From NCBI GenBank assembly GCA_002633005.1, contig NMRA01000168.1, positions 311,129-375,128 of the forward strand: a stretch of DNA of 64,000 bases, read 5' to 3'. Shown here piece after piece: positions 12,866-39,000 of this stretch. The translations under genes and the position numbers were made by a program. Numbering within the stretch: position 1 is the stretch's first letter; each line of letters starts with the position of its first letter. Origin of the DNA: Phoronis australis. Taxonomy: Eukaryota; Phoronida; Phoronidae. The notes beneath the pieces were generated by a model. That model searched no databases. It worked only from the letters and a program-made list of their open reading frames with translations, and had not been told where the DNA came from.

Positions 12866-15800
12866 ATGAAATTCGCAAATATTCTGACGTTTATTGCAGG
12901 TAGTGAACTTCTTTATCTTTACATTTTTGTAACAAAAGTTAATTTATTGGAGGAATCAAGTATTTTATCTGTTCATTAAATTTAGTTATTTTCCAACATT
13001 TTAATGTGAAGTTTGATGAGCTCGTCAAACCTTGAAAGGTGCTTCAATGTAATCAACTTTGTTTGTGCCTTTTTGGAACAAAAAGTAATTGCTAGGGATA
13101 ATCATGAACAGTGTCTGCTTAAGGTTAGTCAATTTAACAGAGAGATTTGGAAAACCTGCTACCGTCATCTATGACGTTTGTTTTCTTTTTTGTCTTCGTA
13201 AATTCAGCGAAAAGCAAAGTCAGAATTCAGAAACGGTAAAAGTGCGACTGCGCCGCTTTTTACTGTTAGGCCGACCCTTCAATGACACGTGGGAGCCAAA
13301 AACACAATTTCTATTCCATGCAAGGATAACATGTGTAAGTACATGTATTGTGCGAAACAGCACTGAAGATGCTAGATGATCAGGTTTAATTTGTATTTCA
13401 GTCTCGCTTTCTTATGGAAATGCAGCTGATATGGAATACTCCGAAGAGGACAAGTCGGGTAAGCGGGGCTGGTGAAATGTCAGTTTTGTTCACGTTTCAT
13501 CCAGACGATATTACGGCGTAAGCATAACGTTTATACACAACACAACACTTTACTTGCAAGTGCATGTGTCTACGCAAAGTCGCTAGAGTCATATATCCTG
13601 GTTTCGTTATACTTGCTCCCAGTTTCTTGCCGGTAACTTTAATGAAGCCACGATTTTTTGCACGTCAACACATGTTTTTGTCGCATTCGACAAGTTTGAC
13701 ACCCGGGGATCACTAATATTGACAAGGTACCCGCAGGCGTGAACCAAAAATTGTTGGTAGGCTGTACTTTTTCAGCAAGTTTTGCGGGACTCGCGCGGGG
13801 TCCAATAGGTCCCTAAATTTCCATTTCGTCCCCACAAAAGTCCCACTGTATTGGCCTCAGCCTCGCAAAAGGCGCACTGACCGTCTTCCTACAGAAAAAT
13901 CTACCCCGCAAAAGTGGTGGGAATCAACAGACCTGGCACCCGCAATACAGGACCTCTCAGCAATTTTTGGTACACGCTTGCGGGTACCTTATCAATATGA
14001 GTGATCCCCCGGGGTTTTACAGTGTCTTGCAACTAGACAAAATCCAAGTAGCAAAACATTGCTTAGCTTTTTTCTCGTATATTTCTTGATTTCTAATTTT
14101 AGTGTGTTTCCATCGGATGTGCGGCAGCAACCCAATGGGTAATCCAATGAGAGGATTCGACAAATTCGGAGCTGGGTTCTATGGAGCCCCACGGTGAGTA
14201 TTGCAGTGAAATACACGCCTTTCACGGCAATTCTCTACTTATTTCGCACAAAATGTCACTTTTCCACACTTTAGAAGTTAATTACTGCACTGCACAGATT
14301 GGAAAATTTACCTAAAATTGTTCGATGACATCTAAACAGAAGAAGCCATGCTAGTAATATACTAATTTTTTTTGTTTCTGTGGAGAAATTTAACAAAGTA
14401 AAATTTCACTTTTCGGCCATATTACATGTTAAACAAGTGAAGAATTACCGTACCACAAAAGCCACCTTTGATTTAGACTACTCACCGCTGTGAAACCGGT
14501 GTCAATTGTTCGCTTGTCAAATATGGAAGATGACTGCGGGCTTTCGAAAGAACAGCTCCCCGTTGATCCTCGAGATGAGACGCTACAAGTTGAATTGTCA
14601 CGGAGAATTATTTTAAGCGCCGAGCACGGTCTTGAATATAACAAACTGTCCGTTCTTTGCTAACCCAGGAAACACTTCCCAATGAGGAACCACCAACTGT
14701 GTAGCAGTACGTAGTCTAAATACATGAATCTGTTGTAACTAAACCCAAGTGAAGGAAGATTGGCAGGTATAGGTGGTTACCATACAAACTTTTCTTTGTA
14801 CTTCTTTCAAAAACCATGAGTTGGGTCATTTTTTCTGGAAATTCCTTCTCAGGGGAAGTGAATAACTTTTTAGTAAAGGTTGAATGAAGGTACTTTCGTT
14901 AGGGATCGTTTAAAACGTATTTTTCACGAGTTTTCGCGGTCCATGCCACTTTAACTGAGCCGTATGTAAAGATTAATTTATCTCGTTCCGAGCGGTCTCT
15001 TCTGGCTCAGCTTAGAGCAGGAAATCTTCCATTGTACTTGGAAGCTGGTCGTTATGTGAACACGCCTGTAAGTGAAAGACTTTGCTTGTGTTGTGGCTCT
15101 GGTTCTGTGGAGGATGAGCTACATTTTGTGTTTTATTGTTCTCTTTATAACTCACGGAGGTCTATTCCGTTTAATAACGTTTCACTTCAAATCCCGAACT
15201 TTGTAGATTTCAGTATTTTCCTAGGCAGTTTGCCAAATATATCAAGTCTGCTTTTGAACTTCGAAATCGACGCATTAATAGTAGGCCTACATCTGTGTTG
15301 TGTGCTTAAGTGACTAACAAGCCCAACCGGGCTGGGTACTTATCTTTCTTACGAATGTTATACCTATAACTCTTTGATTTAATTGTACTTGTCACTATAA
15401 TAAATAAATACTAATACTAATACTATAAACAGTTGTTGACGGAGCGCGGGTTTATTGGCGCTTTAATTTATTTTCCAACGGTGACCCATACATTTCAATA
15501 CAATTTGCGCAATTTATTTGCATAAATTATGACGGAATTTATGGGCTGGCCACTAAATTAATTAGTTAGTCTTCATTTAATTTGCTGATTGTTATCAAAG
15601 CGGCAAAACTATGGGCACCGCTGTCAAAAGTTCTATCGATCGCCTTATTTTCACTGCAATTAAGGTCCAAATTTGATCGGTTTTACGTTTCGTAGAGTTC
15701 GCCTTACTTTCGATCAAAGATACTCTCACATACGTTTCTGTTACCATCTTTTAGTGTTTTGAGCTCTAATCAAAACTTGTCAACCTTTGAATCATCAAAA

Positions 15801-17282
15801 ACTTTACTTTCAAAAACTCATTTTATTGTTTGAGAGAGTGAACGGGTCAATACAAATTCAATTTTGCCAAACTAAATGGTCCAGTTCATTGACAATTTCG
15901 CACCATCACAAAATAACAGAATTCCAACATCCCTCCCACTGTTGCCATCAAAGTTTCGCCCCCCCATGCAGACGTCGGGGGCATGTGCACTAGGTACCCC
16001 TTTTCCTACAACCTGAAAACTGATGAGCAAGAAGAAAACTGCCCAGGTATGTTGTGGAGAATTTTGATCGTAAAAAATTCATCAACACAAAACATTTAAC
16101 AAGCGCTTTGAGAGTAATCAAAGTCATGTACATGTACGACATGTACACATGGCGGCATCGAGTATTACCATAACGCTACCTGTTATTACATTCGCCTAAA
16201 ACCATGATTCTCCTAAGAACTTATAGTTTAAATGAATATTCTTCATCATGAAATGCTTATACTTTCACAGCGGACTTCCAACGACACATAAAGGTGTGGA
16301 CATAGTGTGCTTCAAAAATACTGACGTCTACGCCCCATTCAAGGCCGTCATTGTCCGTGAGGAGAGGCCGTTCGACACTGACAAACACAAAACTAACAAC
16401 GGCTTGGTTTTAAGGGGGGCGTCTCCGGACACAAAACGTAAGGCACCAATATGAAGAAATTCGTTTGCTCTCCAGCTGACAATCCAGTCCACTAATAGTT
16501 CAAAAGTCGGTTTCGTGAAAAATGACTCAAGCCTCAAGTCAGAATTTTGGTCTTACCTCCAAACAATTTCCAATTTCTGAAAAAATAATTAAATCTCACT
16601 TGAGCAAAAGTGCAGTCTCTGAGACTGATATACGAGTAACTGTTTGTTGCCAGGAGCATCAGACCAAATTCCTGCCTTGAGAACTTTTCATGAAACAAGC
16701 CTCAGAGGCCGAGAGCTCTCAAAACGGACAGGTTTCGTTGGTGATAGAGGGGACATTCCGCCAACTACATGAATATTTTGGCATTTCTAGATTGGTTTCA
16801 GTGGGTTGTGTATGGGAGTTGCATGTCACGTCCTTAAGAAAAAACACATCGTCAAACCCACACATACTGCATTTTTCCTGATAGAAGCCAGCAATCCAAC
16901 ACCAGTTCAGCATACCAGCTGACAACGAATTTCTTAATTATGAAAACTTAGAATTACCCGTTGTTTGGTTTCACTTCCATCGTTTGCCAGGGTCTACGAC
17001 TTACGTCGCCTAGCTATGAATACTAATACTCGCTTTTTATTCCTTACAGACTGGGAACTTAAGATTTGGTACGTCATTGCTCTGCCTGAGATTGTTGGTA
17101 AAACCGTGAATGGGGGAGACTTGATCGGATACCACCCATCCATACATGATTATCCAGATTTCGGGCCCCAGATGACCGATCACATTCACGTGGAGCTGTA
17201 TAACAGAGGCAAAGTTGTGAACCCCATGAAGTACTTATGTATCCGGAATTACTTGAAGAAAGCATTCGAAGACGAGCTCTAA
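12866..17282 (+). CDS. LECT2: LECT2-like secreted chemotaxin (M23 fold)
   Basis: Five exons (12866-12899, 13402-13458, 14103-14193, 16271-16437, 17050-17282) encode 193 residues, starting with a signal peptide (MKFANILTFIAGVSLSYG). The core has THKGVDIVC and DHIHVELY, giving the His-x3-Asp and His-x-His of the M23/lysostaphin zinc site, and THKGVD..YAPF..TNNG is characteristic of LECT2. The extra catalytic His of true M23 peptidases is replaced (WYVIAL), as in vertebrate LECT2, so a non-enzymatic zinc protein is expected. Vertebrate LECT2 is a secreted hepatokine and leukocyte attractant. The short Cys pair of vertebrate LECT2 (in CDRHGCG) is absent here: the place reads FDKFGAG. The gene also has an extra acidic N-terminal segment (EYSEEDKSG) and a longer C-terminal helix (KKAFEDEL). 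Splice phases agree throughout. Confidence 0.9.
13702..14013. mobile_element. MITE with ~50-bp inverted ends
   Basis: A 312-bp non-coding element has long terminal inverted repeats: CCCGGGGATCACTAATATTG at the left matches, reversed, CAATATGAGTGATCCCCCGG at the right, and the match continues through GGTACCCGC and ACCAAAAATTG. It sits in LECT2 intron 2 and ends only about 90 bases before exon 3. I could not see a clear target-site duplication, and I see no second copy in the window. Confidence 0.75.
14225..14430 (+). repeat. Dispersed repeat R2, copy in LECT2 intron 3
   Basis: This stretch shares several blocks in the same order with 58570-58800: 'ctctacttatttcgcacaaa', 'tgtcacttttcca', 'ctggagaaattt' and 'cggccatatt'. 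Copies are clearly diverged and non-coding. The boundaries are approximate. Confidence 0.5.
14885..15425 (+). mobile_element. 3' end of a non-LTR retrotransposon (truncated)
   Basis: The frame through 15032-15313 reads SERSLLAQLRAGNLPLYLEAGRY... then LCLCCGSG and EDELHFVFYCSLY before a stop. The ER-LLAxLRxGxLPL...ETGRY / CxxC..EDExHFxxxC pattern is the zinc-knuckle tail downstream of the reverse transcriptase in many invertebrate non-LTR elements. The weakly matching upstream part (14885-14960) is in another frame. The 3' end is a tandem tail (taataaataaatactaatac). The copy is 5'-truncated and dead, in LECT2 intron 3. Confidence 0.7.
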
Positions 17283-19276
17283 CTGTGGGATTCTGCACGA
17301 GGATAAACAACTATTATCAAAACGAAGTGGGATAGATCATTTTGCAATAAGTACATGTAAATTACAGCAGAAATGCAAGATCTTGTGTAGTACAATCATG
17401 TCTGTACCATGGGTCTGGTCATTGTTATCAAAATCAAAATTATTTTGACATTTTTAGTTCAATTTTTGTTCCAATGAACTCTAGTGTCTATTCTCCCTTT
17501 CTCAAGTAGAGTATAGTTTATGCAGATGTCTGTTTAGTCCATGTATGCACTTGATGACACCTCAATTCATCATGTCCAAAAACTCAAATAATAGACACTG
17601 AGTTTGCACCGAAATCAAAAATAGTCTAAAAAAATCCAGAGTTTGATTTCCAGTACAAATATTAGACCCTGGGCCCAGGTACTAACATAGCTGAATACAG
17701 GAAAGGCCATTTCAGTGTTTGAACAGAAAGGCTTGAAGCTTTGTTTTCAGTAGTCTAGCAACTGGAATCTTGTGTAGTATGAGCGACAACATTAAAATAA
17801 CTAATTAAATTTGATTGGCATTAATTCAGTTCCCATCTGATGTTGAAGTATGCCCACCACTCCACTGCAAATGGAATGTTTCTAGAGGTGTTTATTAATA
17901 TCATAAAAATGTCCACTAGATGGCGCAGAATACGTTGAACCCATCAAAAAATGGATAAGTGTTTTTACCCAAACACAAAATATTTGTTAAATTTCATAAC
18001 AATATGTGAAGGAACTCGAAACTACAGAGACAAACCTCAAAAAATAAATTTCCCATAAGGGACACAGCAGTAGTCGAATTGATCCGAAACTAGTAATCAT
18101 TCGTTGTTGGCTGAATCCCAGAAAGATTGTTCAACAGGTTTAGGAGATACAGCAGTGAATACCAGACATGCAGACAGAGATGATGGCAATATGCACCCAC
18201 ACATGTATGTGAGCCCAGAAAAACTGCTTGATGGCTGGATTAGAAACTCAACACAATAGTAATTTCAATCAAATTTAATGATCACATAAATAAACTAACA
18301 ATGCAAAAGCACTTATCACTTACATCCAAGGTTTCAACACCATATGATAATGCTGATGTTCAACTCAACACATACCACCGAACTTTCCAAATGGCCATGT
18401 CCAGTTAAATGCCTATACCTTTAATGTGAGAGTAGAGACTTTTAGTTCCTCAAAGCACCCTATCATGATGACTGATCACCTTAACTCCCAAAATTCACAC
18501 AATTCGCTTGCTTTTAACTTACAAGCAGCAATGCTTTTTAAGTTCTGAATGATCTTTTATTTAAATTTTCACAACTCAGGCGGCTTACACATACGCAAAT
18601 CCCTGGCCATTAACCCAAATTTCTCAGTTCAGGCATATGGTCACAGCAACTTCTCAAATAGTTTGCCATGAAACACACACACGCGTTCAGCTTAACAGCT
18701 ACTTACTCCCATGTTTTTTGAGATTTCCAGTCCAAACACACCGAGTGTTAACCAGAAAAAATATAGCAATTGTTTTCTAACAGTTGATAATTCAGAACAA
18801 CTGCCTATCGCATCACAAAATACCTTGGTTCACAATTACTCAACAACGATAACAACGTATCCATTCCTTACATATCCCAACTTATCGCAGATAGTGCACT
18901 TCATCAGCTAGTACAGTGTACCAATCAGACTCTTCGAATTATGCACATTCCACAATTAAAGGAATATGTGGTGCACACTTTAGCAAGCACAGGACCATTA
19001 GACCTGGGAGCATGCTGCTTTTACGTACAAAAATGAGCAGCATATTAAGCAACAAACCGACCATCATGCCCTATGGTAAAATGGCCATTGAACCTTCCGC
19101 CAGACACCATCCATACCTGGCTCAACACATGACCATGGCCCTATTCAACAAGGCTTCATGTGAGCTCTACACGAGACCTATCACAATCCATGCATGAACT
19201 GAATACGCCTCCAAATGTTCGCATCACTGCTTACCGCAGTCCCCCTACTCATCACCTCTTCCAACACCTCCTTCTC
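17283..19276. other. Convergent intergenic region, LECT2 and TUBG 3' ends
   Basis: Both genes end into this 2 kb: LECT2 from the left and gamma-tubulin from the right. It contains their 3' UTRs. I found no supported exon, RNA gene or repeat. The small open frames at 18711-19489 are partly the antisense of the last gamma-tubulin exon. Confidence 0.55.
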
Positions 19277-32735
<13,459 letters not shown>

Positions 32736-33067
32736 CGTAAAAGTTCTCGTACAATTAGCACTATCTGTTCATGCGAGAGGTTGTAAACAGTCAGTCGATT
32801 TTCGGTAAGATACAGACTGAATCTCTTGTTTTGGTTTTCGATCGAAAATGGCGGGAGACGTGTGAGTTCTCTATTTTTCGTGATATTCTATATCAGCAAA
32901 AATTCTATAAGATATAACAGATTGTTACTTAATCGGCTATATGAAACGTTAATGTCGTATTTTTAGATTTCTTTGTCAATTGAATTATTATTATGCTCAG
33001 CACGTTGACGGAAACTACCGGTAATTTACGGAAAATGACGTCAGAGCAAAAATAACCTGGGAGTGAG
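32736..33067. promoter_or_regulatory. Shared bidirectional promoter region of TUBG and RETREG
   Basis: Only 332 bases separate the gamma-tubulin start codon (minus, 32735) from the RETREG start codon (plus, 33068). No TATA box is evident at an obvious position. A YY1/E2F-like AAAATGGCGGGAG lies at 32845-32857 on the plus strand. It also contains an upstream ATG (32848) followed by a GTGAGT, which does not splice in frame to the RETREG exon. Divergent housekeeping transcription is inferred from the geometry. Confidence 0.6.
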
Positions 33068-36000
33068 ATGTCAGATTGTGGACCACTTGGGCTGCTGCGT
33101 CCAATTTTGGACGAATCTGAAGTGCAAGATGCTCAGAGAAAAATCAGAGAAAAGGAAGAACGGCTCAAGGACCTCCTTGGTCCAATTGAGCCGTCGTTGC
33201 TGGCGATACAGAGTGTTTTAGTGTGGGAAAAGCCCAAGCGAAGTGTTGTTGTGTTGCTCCTCGCCAATGCAATGTTTTGGTAATTTTGCATTCGCAATAC
33301 CTGAAATTTATTGTAGATTTTTTTGTGACTTGATGCCTGGTTGCTGATTTGGTTGTGATAGGCTACTGTTTTATTTAGCGTTGTAATTTTATTTATTAAA
33401 CAATCTGGGGAGGTTCTCTCGTATGATGGTTTTTACTCAGTTAGTTACTTGGCCTCTTGTCTTGGGCTGACCTGGTCAGGTGGTTCCTTGATTACATACA
33501 TTTACAGAGACTATACCTAAAAATCAGATGGATCTTAAAATCAGATGTTGTTATTGTTTACAGTCTGACTGCAAAAAATCATAGTGTGCAAATATAAAGC
33601 TTTGCACCAATGTGGGCAAAATGGCCAAATAATGATGTATAATAAACTCTTCCTTCAGTTAACTTAGTTATCTGTGCTACAAAGGTTGCCATTCTACCGT
33701 TGTTTTGCTGCTAAAGTTGTGGAACGATCTTCTTCCACAAGGTTGTGTACCTGTCACAACAAATTATTGGAATTGGTTTCACTTCGTTATAAGTTTTTAA
33801 TACTTTAATACCAGCAAATCGAATTTCTGAGCGAACTTTGCAATGACTCCTCGAGTGTGTCACGGGTGTAGTGTGCTCAAGTCAATGATACAAAAGCCAG
33901 ATAATTATAAAAGAAAATGACGTTCATTATATAGCGTAACTGGCAAGGTGAATGTTGGTTGACTCCCACATTTTGCATGTACCCCTGCCATTTGTTAGCT
34001 CTAAGTTTCATGAGGAGGTGACGAACAGAACTACCTGGGCGGTGTGAAATTTTGAGGTCTGTGTGAAGTTAACACAAAGCTGTTGCTGACTATATTTGAA
34101 CGTTAGTCTTTATACAACATATCTGGCTAGCTGACTAAATGAAGGGTAGCCCTAGCCCTAAAATTGAAGGATCACTGGCCCTTACCCTCAGATTGAAGGC
34201 TGGATTATGTTCTTGTGATATGCAATATTTAAGTCTGGATGTAAAATATGCAGCAAGAAATGATGTTTTTTGAAATTTTTGAGAAGAGACAATTGGTAAG
34301 TGTGACACATTTTGGGAATCATATAACGGGGATACAGAAAATACTAATATCAAGTAGGTACTATTTTGGAGTCAGATTGCTAATAATAACCTCAAATGAA
34401 AGTCTAGCCCCGGTCGGTACAGAGTCCTTTTCAGACTTCACTATAGGTCACGTGATGTGACCAACATGTGGCGTGTAAGAAAACTGATATTTCTTACTTA
34501 ATCAAGGAGGATGTTTTAACCCACATCTGGATCCAGTCCTGCTCCGTTCATGTTGTAGTTGTTCCTAATTGCCGCATATATATCTTTATTGGCACTGGAG
34601 CCGCGAGGTACGTCAATAGTGCAAAGGTCACCTATTTGTGGAATTTTTATTTTCACATTTACAAGTTGTCAGTGAATCCAACTGCTCTTTGTTTAGCATA
34701 TATTGTGTTAAAATAGCATTGTCGTTTAGTTCCTGCTATACATTAGCATAGTTAGGAACATGCAAATACATCTTTAAAGTAATATTGTGGTTTAGTTCCT
34801 GCTACACATTAGCAACTACATGTTTAATTGTTTAATCTGTGGTTGATTCAAAGTAGCTTTTGCTGTTATGTTTTCAGGTTGGCTGCAACAACAAGTTATC
34901 GGACGTTCTTCCTGGTCTGTTTTATTGCAACGGTATTTGTGTTTTCGGAAGCCTGGAGAACTCGAATTTGGCCAGAAATTCGAGGTAATATCACAGGGAG
35001 AGATTTTAATTTGTTGACATCTTTTTTACTTGAGACAGATGTTTGTAAGTACAAATTAAAACAGATACGTCAAATACCTGTTACTAGTAGAATATCAAAT
35101 TCAAAAAGAAAAACAGTTTGTTACTGTGGGTCATATTTATCATTTTATTTCAGTCAAAAAGCCACAAGCCATGGAAACAGAAGGGTGTGTACACTTAGTG
35201 TGTATTATTAAAAAATATTAAAAAGTTTTTTTGATCATTTCCTAGTTTCATTGTAGACCTAAACTGCATTTTGTTCACAACAAAACATGATGTATAATCA
35301 AGTGAATTCTTCTGGTAGTTTCTTAGTTAATTTTATTGGTGACTGGAAGGAATTCAGTTTGCTGTAGAAGAAAGTTTTCCAACCATGTTTTGTCAATTCC
35401 AGTTTCAGCGTGATTTGTATTTCATTGTAGTTGGGTCCCTGTTCACCCACACCTTATGTGTGCCCCAGAGATTGGGAAATACCTGGCCGAAATATGGGTT
35501 GCTATGTCTTACTACTGCTCTGCCCTCTGGCATCTTCGACAGGAACAACCTGGACTGGTAATGAGGCCTCTGCTGTCTATCATGATTGGGCCTTGTGTGG
35601 TGTTTTCATAAGTTTGAAGTATTGTGTACTTACAGAAGACTGAAGTAAAAAGCTTTAATATGTGCTTGGTTGATTTCAGCACAGAATTTGAATTTGCAGA
35701 ACTAAATTGGTAATAGTTGCTTATTCTGTTTCCAAAAAATTTTAACAACATGTGACAACTAGATTTTTTTGTCCTGCATGCATAAAAATGTTTTCACTGT
35801 TTTCATTGTAACGTACTGAACACACACACTATGTCAATAGTCTGTGGATCATATTCTTGCTTTTAACTGACAATTGCCTAATAATTTAAAATTCTTTCAT
35901 ATACTTCTGAGCTATTATGTATTTATTTGACTGTCTTGTGCATTTATTGCAAAAAAATTAGGAAACATTTGACACAATTCAACACTGTTCTTGTGCTATA

Positions 36001-39000
36001 TATGAATGCTCTGACATACTGTGGTGCCACCTGACAGGAATATGTTGTTAAAAGTTTAGCTGTTATGCTGACACTGCGTCACAACTTTCATAAATCTGGT
36101 CACATCTCCCTAACCACAGTTTAATCTTTCACCACCAAGTTGAATTGTGTGCAAAAATCGAACATCTGACTATCAAGTCTTTGTTGATCAAGTCTTTGTT
36201 GATCAAGCCTACCCTACAATAAGAGTTACTTGACTAAGTTTGAATTTATTATGCTTTAACTAGACATGAAATTTCTGTCTGTTTTACTTTATTTCTATGA
36301 ACAAAGTTTTCTCCGACAGTACATTTGCATCATCGATGTATTTTGTAATTTCAGTTCTGTATCCTAGTGTCCCTGAGTTGCCTAGGTACAGCTGTTCTAG
36401 GACATTACATCTCGGGCTTCACACTGCTGTACATCACTGGTGAGTGATAATGTGTGTGTTTATGACTGTCATGTCAATCGTATCATTACAACATTGTATT
36501 GGTATTGTCTCCGCATTTCAAAATTGTTTCTGGTACTCAGTCATTCCAATTTTTGTAATTGTGTGTGTACATTTGTAGTGGATGGCATATGGTTTGTTCT
36601 GTTATGTTGTTGAAAAGTAAATACATGAGGTCACGTGATGTGGCCAATAGGTGGTGTGCAGATCAGATTTAAAAATGTTTGTGGTTGTTGAAAAGTATTG
36701 TATTTCACTTGGGAATTGGGACTTGTAGGATATCATTGGGCATCCGCACGCAAAACACACAATTCTTGAGTTTTAGTAAAAATTCTTCAATTTGAGATTT
36801 GGAAAATGATTCATTTTGCTCAAGATCGAAGCTTGTACCAAATTTTAAAAAGAGGCACTATTGGAACTATTAAATTCAAGAACCTTGATGTTTCATACTA
36901 TAGGAATGCATGACAACGCTTAGTCAGTAACTATTTTCGATGATTTTACGAATTGCCAAGTCTGTTTTCAGACTCCATAAAAATGCAGTGTCCAGTACTT
37001 GAGTAATGTGATAAATGCCAAAATTACCCGTCCCAATGATCTGAATAAAAAAAGTCAATTTTAGATTGAATTTCGGAGTTCCAAATTCTGACCCAAAATT
37101 GAAGAATTTTTAGCGTAGATGTTGACTAATAAGTTATGAAAGCTACTGCGTTGTGCTGTTGGGAGTTTTGACATTGGCATTGCAGCTCACAGCTTCAGAA
37201 AAATCTTTAAATTTTGTGGATATTGCCTAGGTCACATTATCCCCCAGAAGTCGTTCTGTTTTTACAATAAGTGTCAATGACTCTTGAAGATTGTACTGTG
37301 TTTTTATTCTGTGTCCCATTCATACTTTCAGTCATGTGCGTCTTATTGTGGCCTTGTGTCTTCTACCATAACCTGCTTCAAGAGGCTTACATAAGGTTTG
37401 AACCACTAATGATGAGGCTCGAATATAAAATGAAGATCAAACGCAAGCGGTCACGTAGATGTAAGTTTAATGGTACTGGGTTTCATTGGGCTACTGGTTC
37501 CCTACAATTATGTGTAAAAGATGCGGTTTAAGAACTGTTGGCATCATTTCTGTTCTGAATTTTCATTAAGTAGTCTCCTTTTATCTGTGCCTACTTATAA
37601 CTTTGTTTCAGGGCACTTTTTGAGGGCCGAACAATGTCTGACAGTTTTGACATAAAAGTAGTCCAGATTAATTCAGCGTGTGATACAAAGTCATATCTTC
37701 ATCCACTTGTGAACATATTTGTTCGATCAGCAAGCACTGTATGTTTGGTGCACTTTACTTGAATGAAAATGTAATTCTATTTCTGTGTATTAATTGTGAT
37801 GTCATTATTGACAAACAGGTTTTAATGATGCTTGCATTTCAAATTGTTAAGTATGGTCCATCATGGACCAGCACGCTCACTGCAGAGACTACAAGTTGTT
37901 GCGTCTTGTACTAAGTACATTGATGTAGTCGTATCTTCCCTAACATTTCTTTCAGTGCATTTTTTCTGTTATCAAGACAAATTATCTGCCTGAATTCATC
38001 TAGATATTAATCAGTTGGGCGTATAACTGTTGGAATAGCAGATGTTGTTTTAGTCAGCCTCTGTATCTTGTGTGCTCATTCTAAATAAGTGAAACTATAT
38101 GACGACCCTTCTTATGCAGATTTCATTTGTTGACAACAAATGATAGTATTATTCTTCTAACTCTTTGTGATACTCTGGATATTGTCTTTACAAAATTTTC
38201 TTGCCTAGTCACCAATTTGCTGGACGAGCCCCTCCCCCAAGAGCTTCATCAAGTCACCTTTGGTTGGTGCTTGAGATTCACTGATTTTACAAATAGCGTA
38301 CACTCTACCGTAGAGTGTACGCTATTTGTAAAATCAGTGAATCGTAGACTACGCTCCAAATTTGTCTAGTTTTGTAAAGATGTGGGCTTCAGAGTGTCAC
38401 AGTCATGAAGGTATTTTGAACAACTTAATTTATTCATCACACAACAAAGGTACACGGGGTCTATGACTGTACCTGTAGTGCGCCAGTACTCTAGCATTCC
38501 CAGTAACACCAAATCTGTGTATTACCCTTCCTCAGACTGTTAGCTTGTTTGTCATTGAGTTAGAATTGCTGTTGAATGGAATATAATCTATTTACCCGTA
38601 ATTTGTTTCGTGTTGCAAATCACAGCTCGAAAAGCGAAGAAACGGCCCACAGATTTATCACAGGACAGTGCAGAAACTGAGAGTGAGAGCGATCTTGAAA
38701 AGTTTGCTCCTGACCCTAATCCAGAAGCGACAGCTGCCTTAGCGCGGGCCATCACTGACTCGGAGGATGAAACTTCATCTGTGGCCCTCACTCCCACTAG
38801 AAGGCTGTCAAGAGAACCATCTGTTGGCTACAGTGATGACGACAGTATGTTTAGGTTTCACCTTAAAGTATTATGTTTTGGACATGCTCTCTTAAAGGCT
38901 GTTATAAAAATTGACATGTGCAAAGAAATTTTGATTTTAAGAGAAATTATTTACAGTTATAAAATGTAGAATATTTAATTTGATATGTTTTGAAGGGCTG

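Noticed and set aside
32848-32861. ATGGCGGGAGACGT followed by GTGAGT as an alternative first exon of RETREG
   Set aside because: Joining it to the next exon does not give the RETREG frame at any visible acceptor; more likely a YY1/E2F promoter motif.
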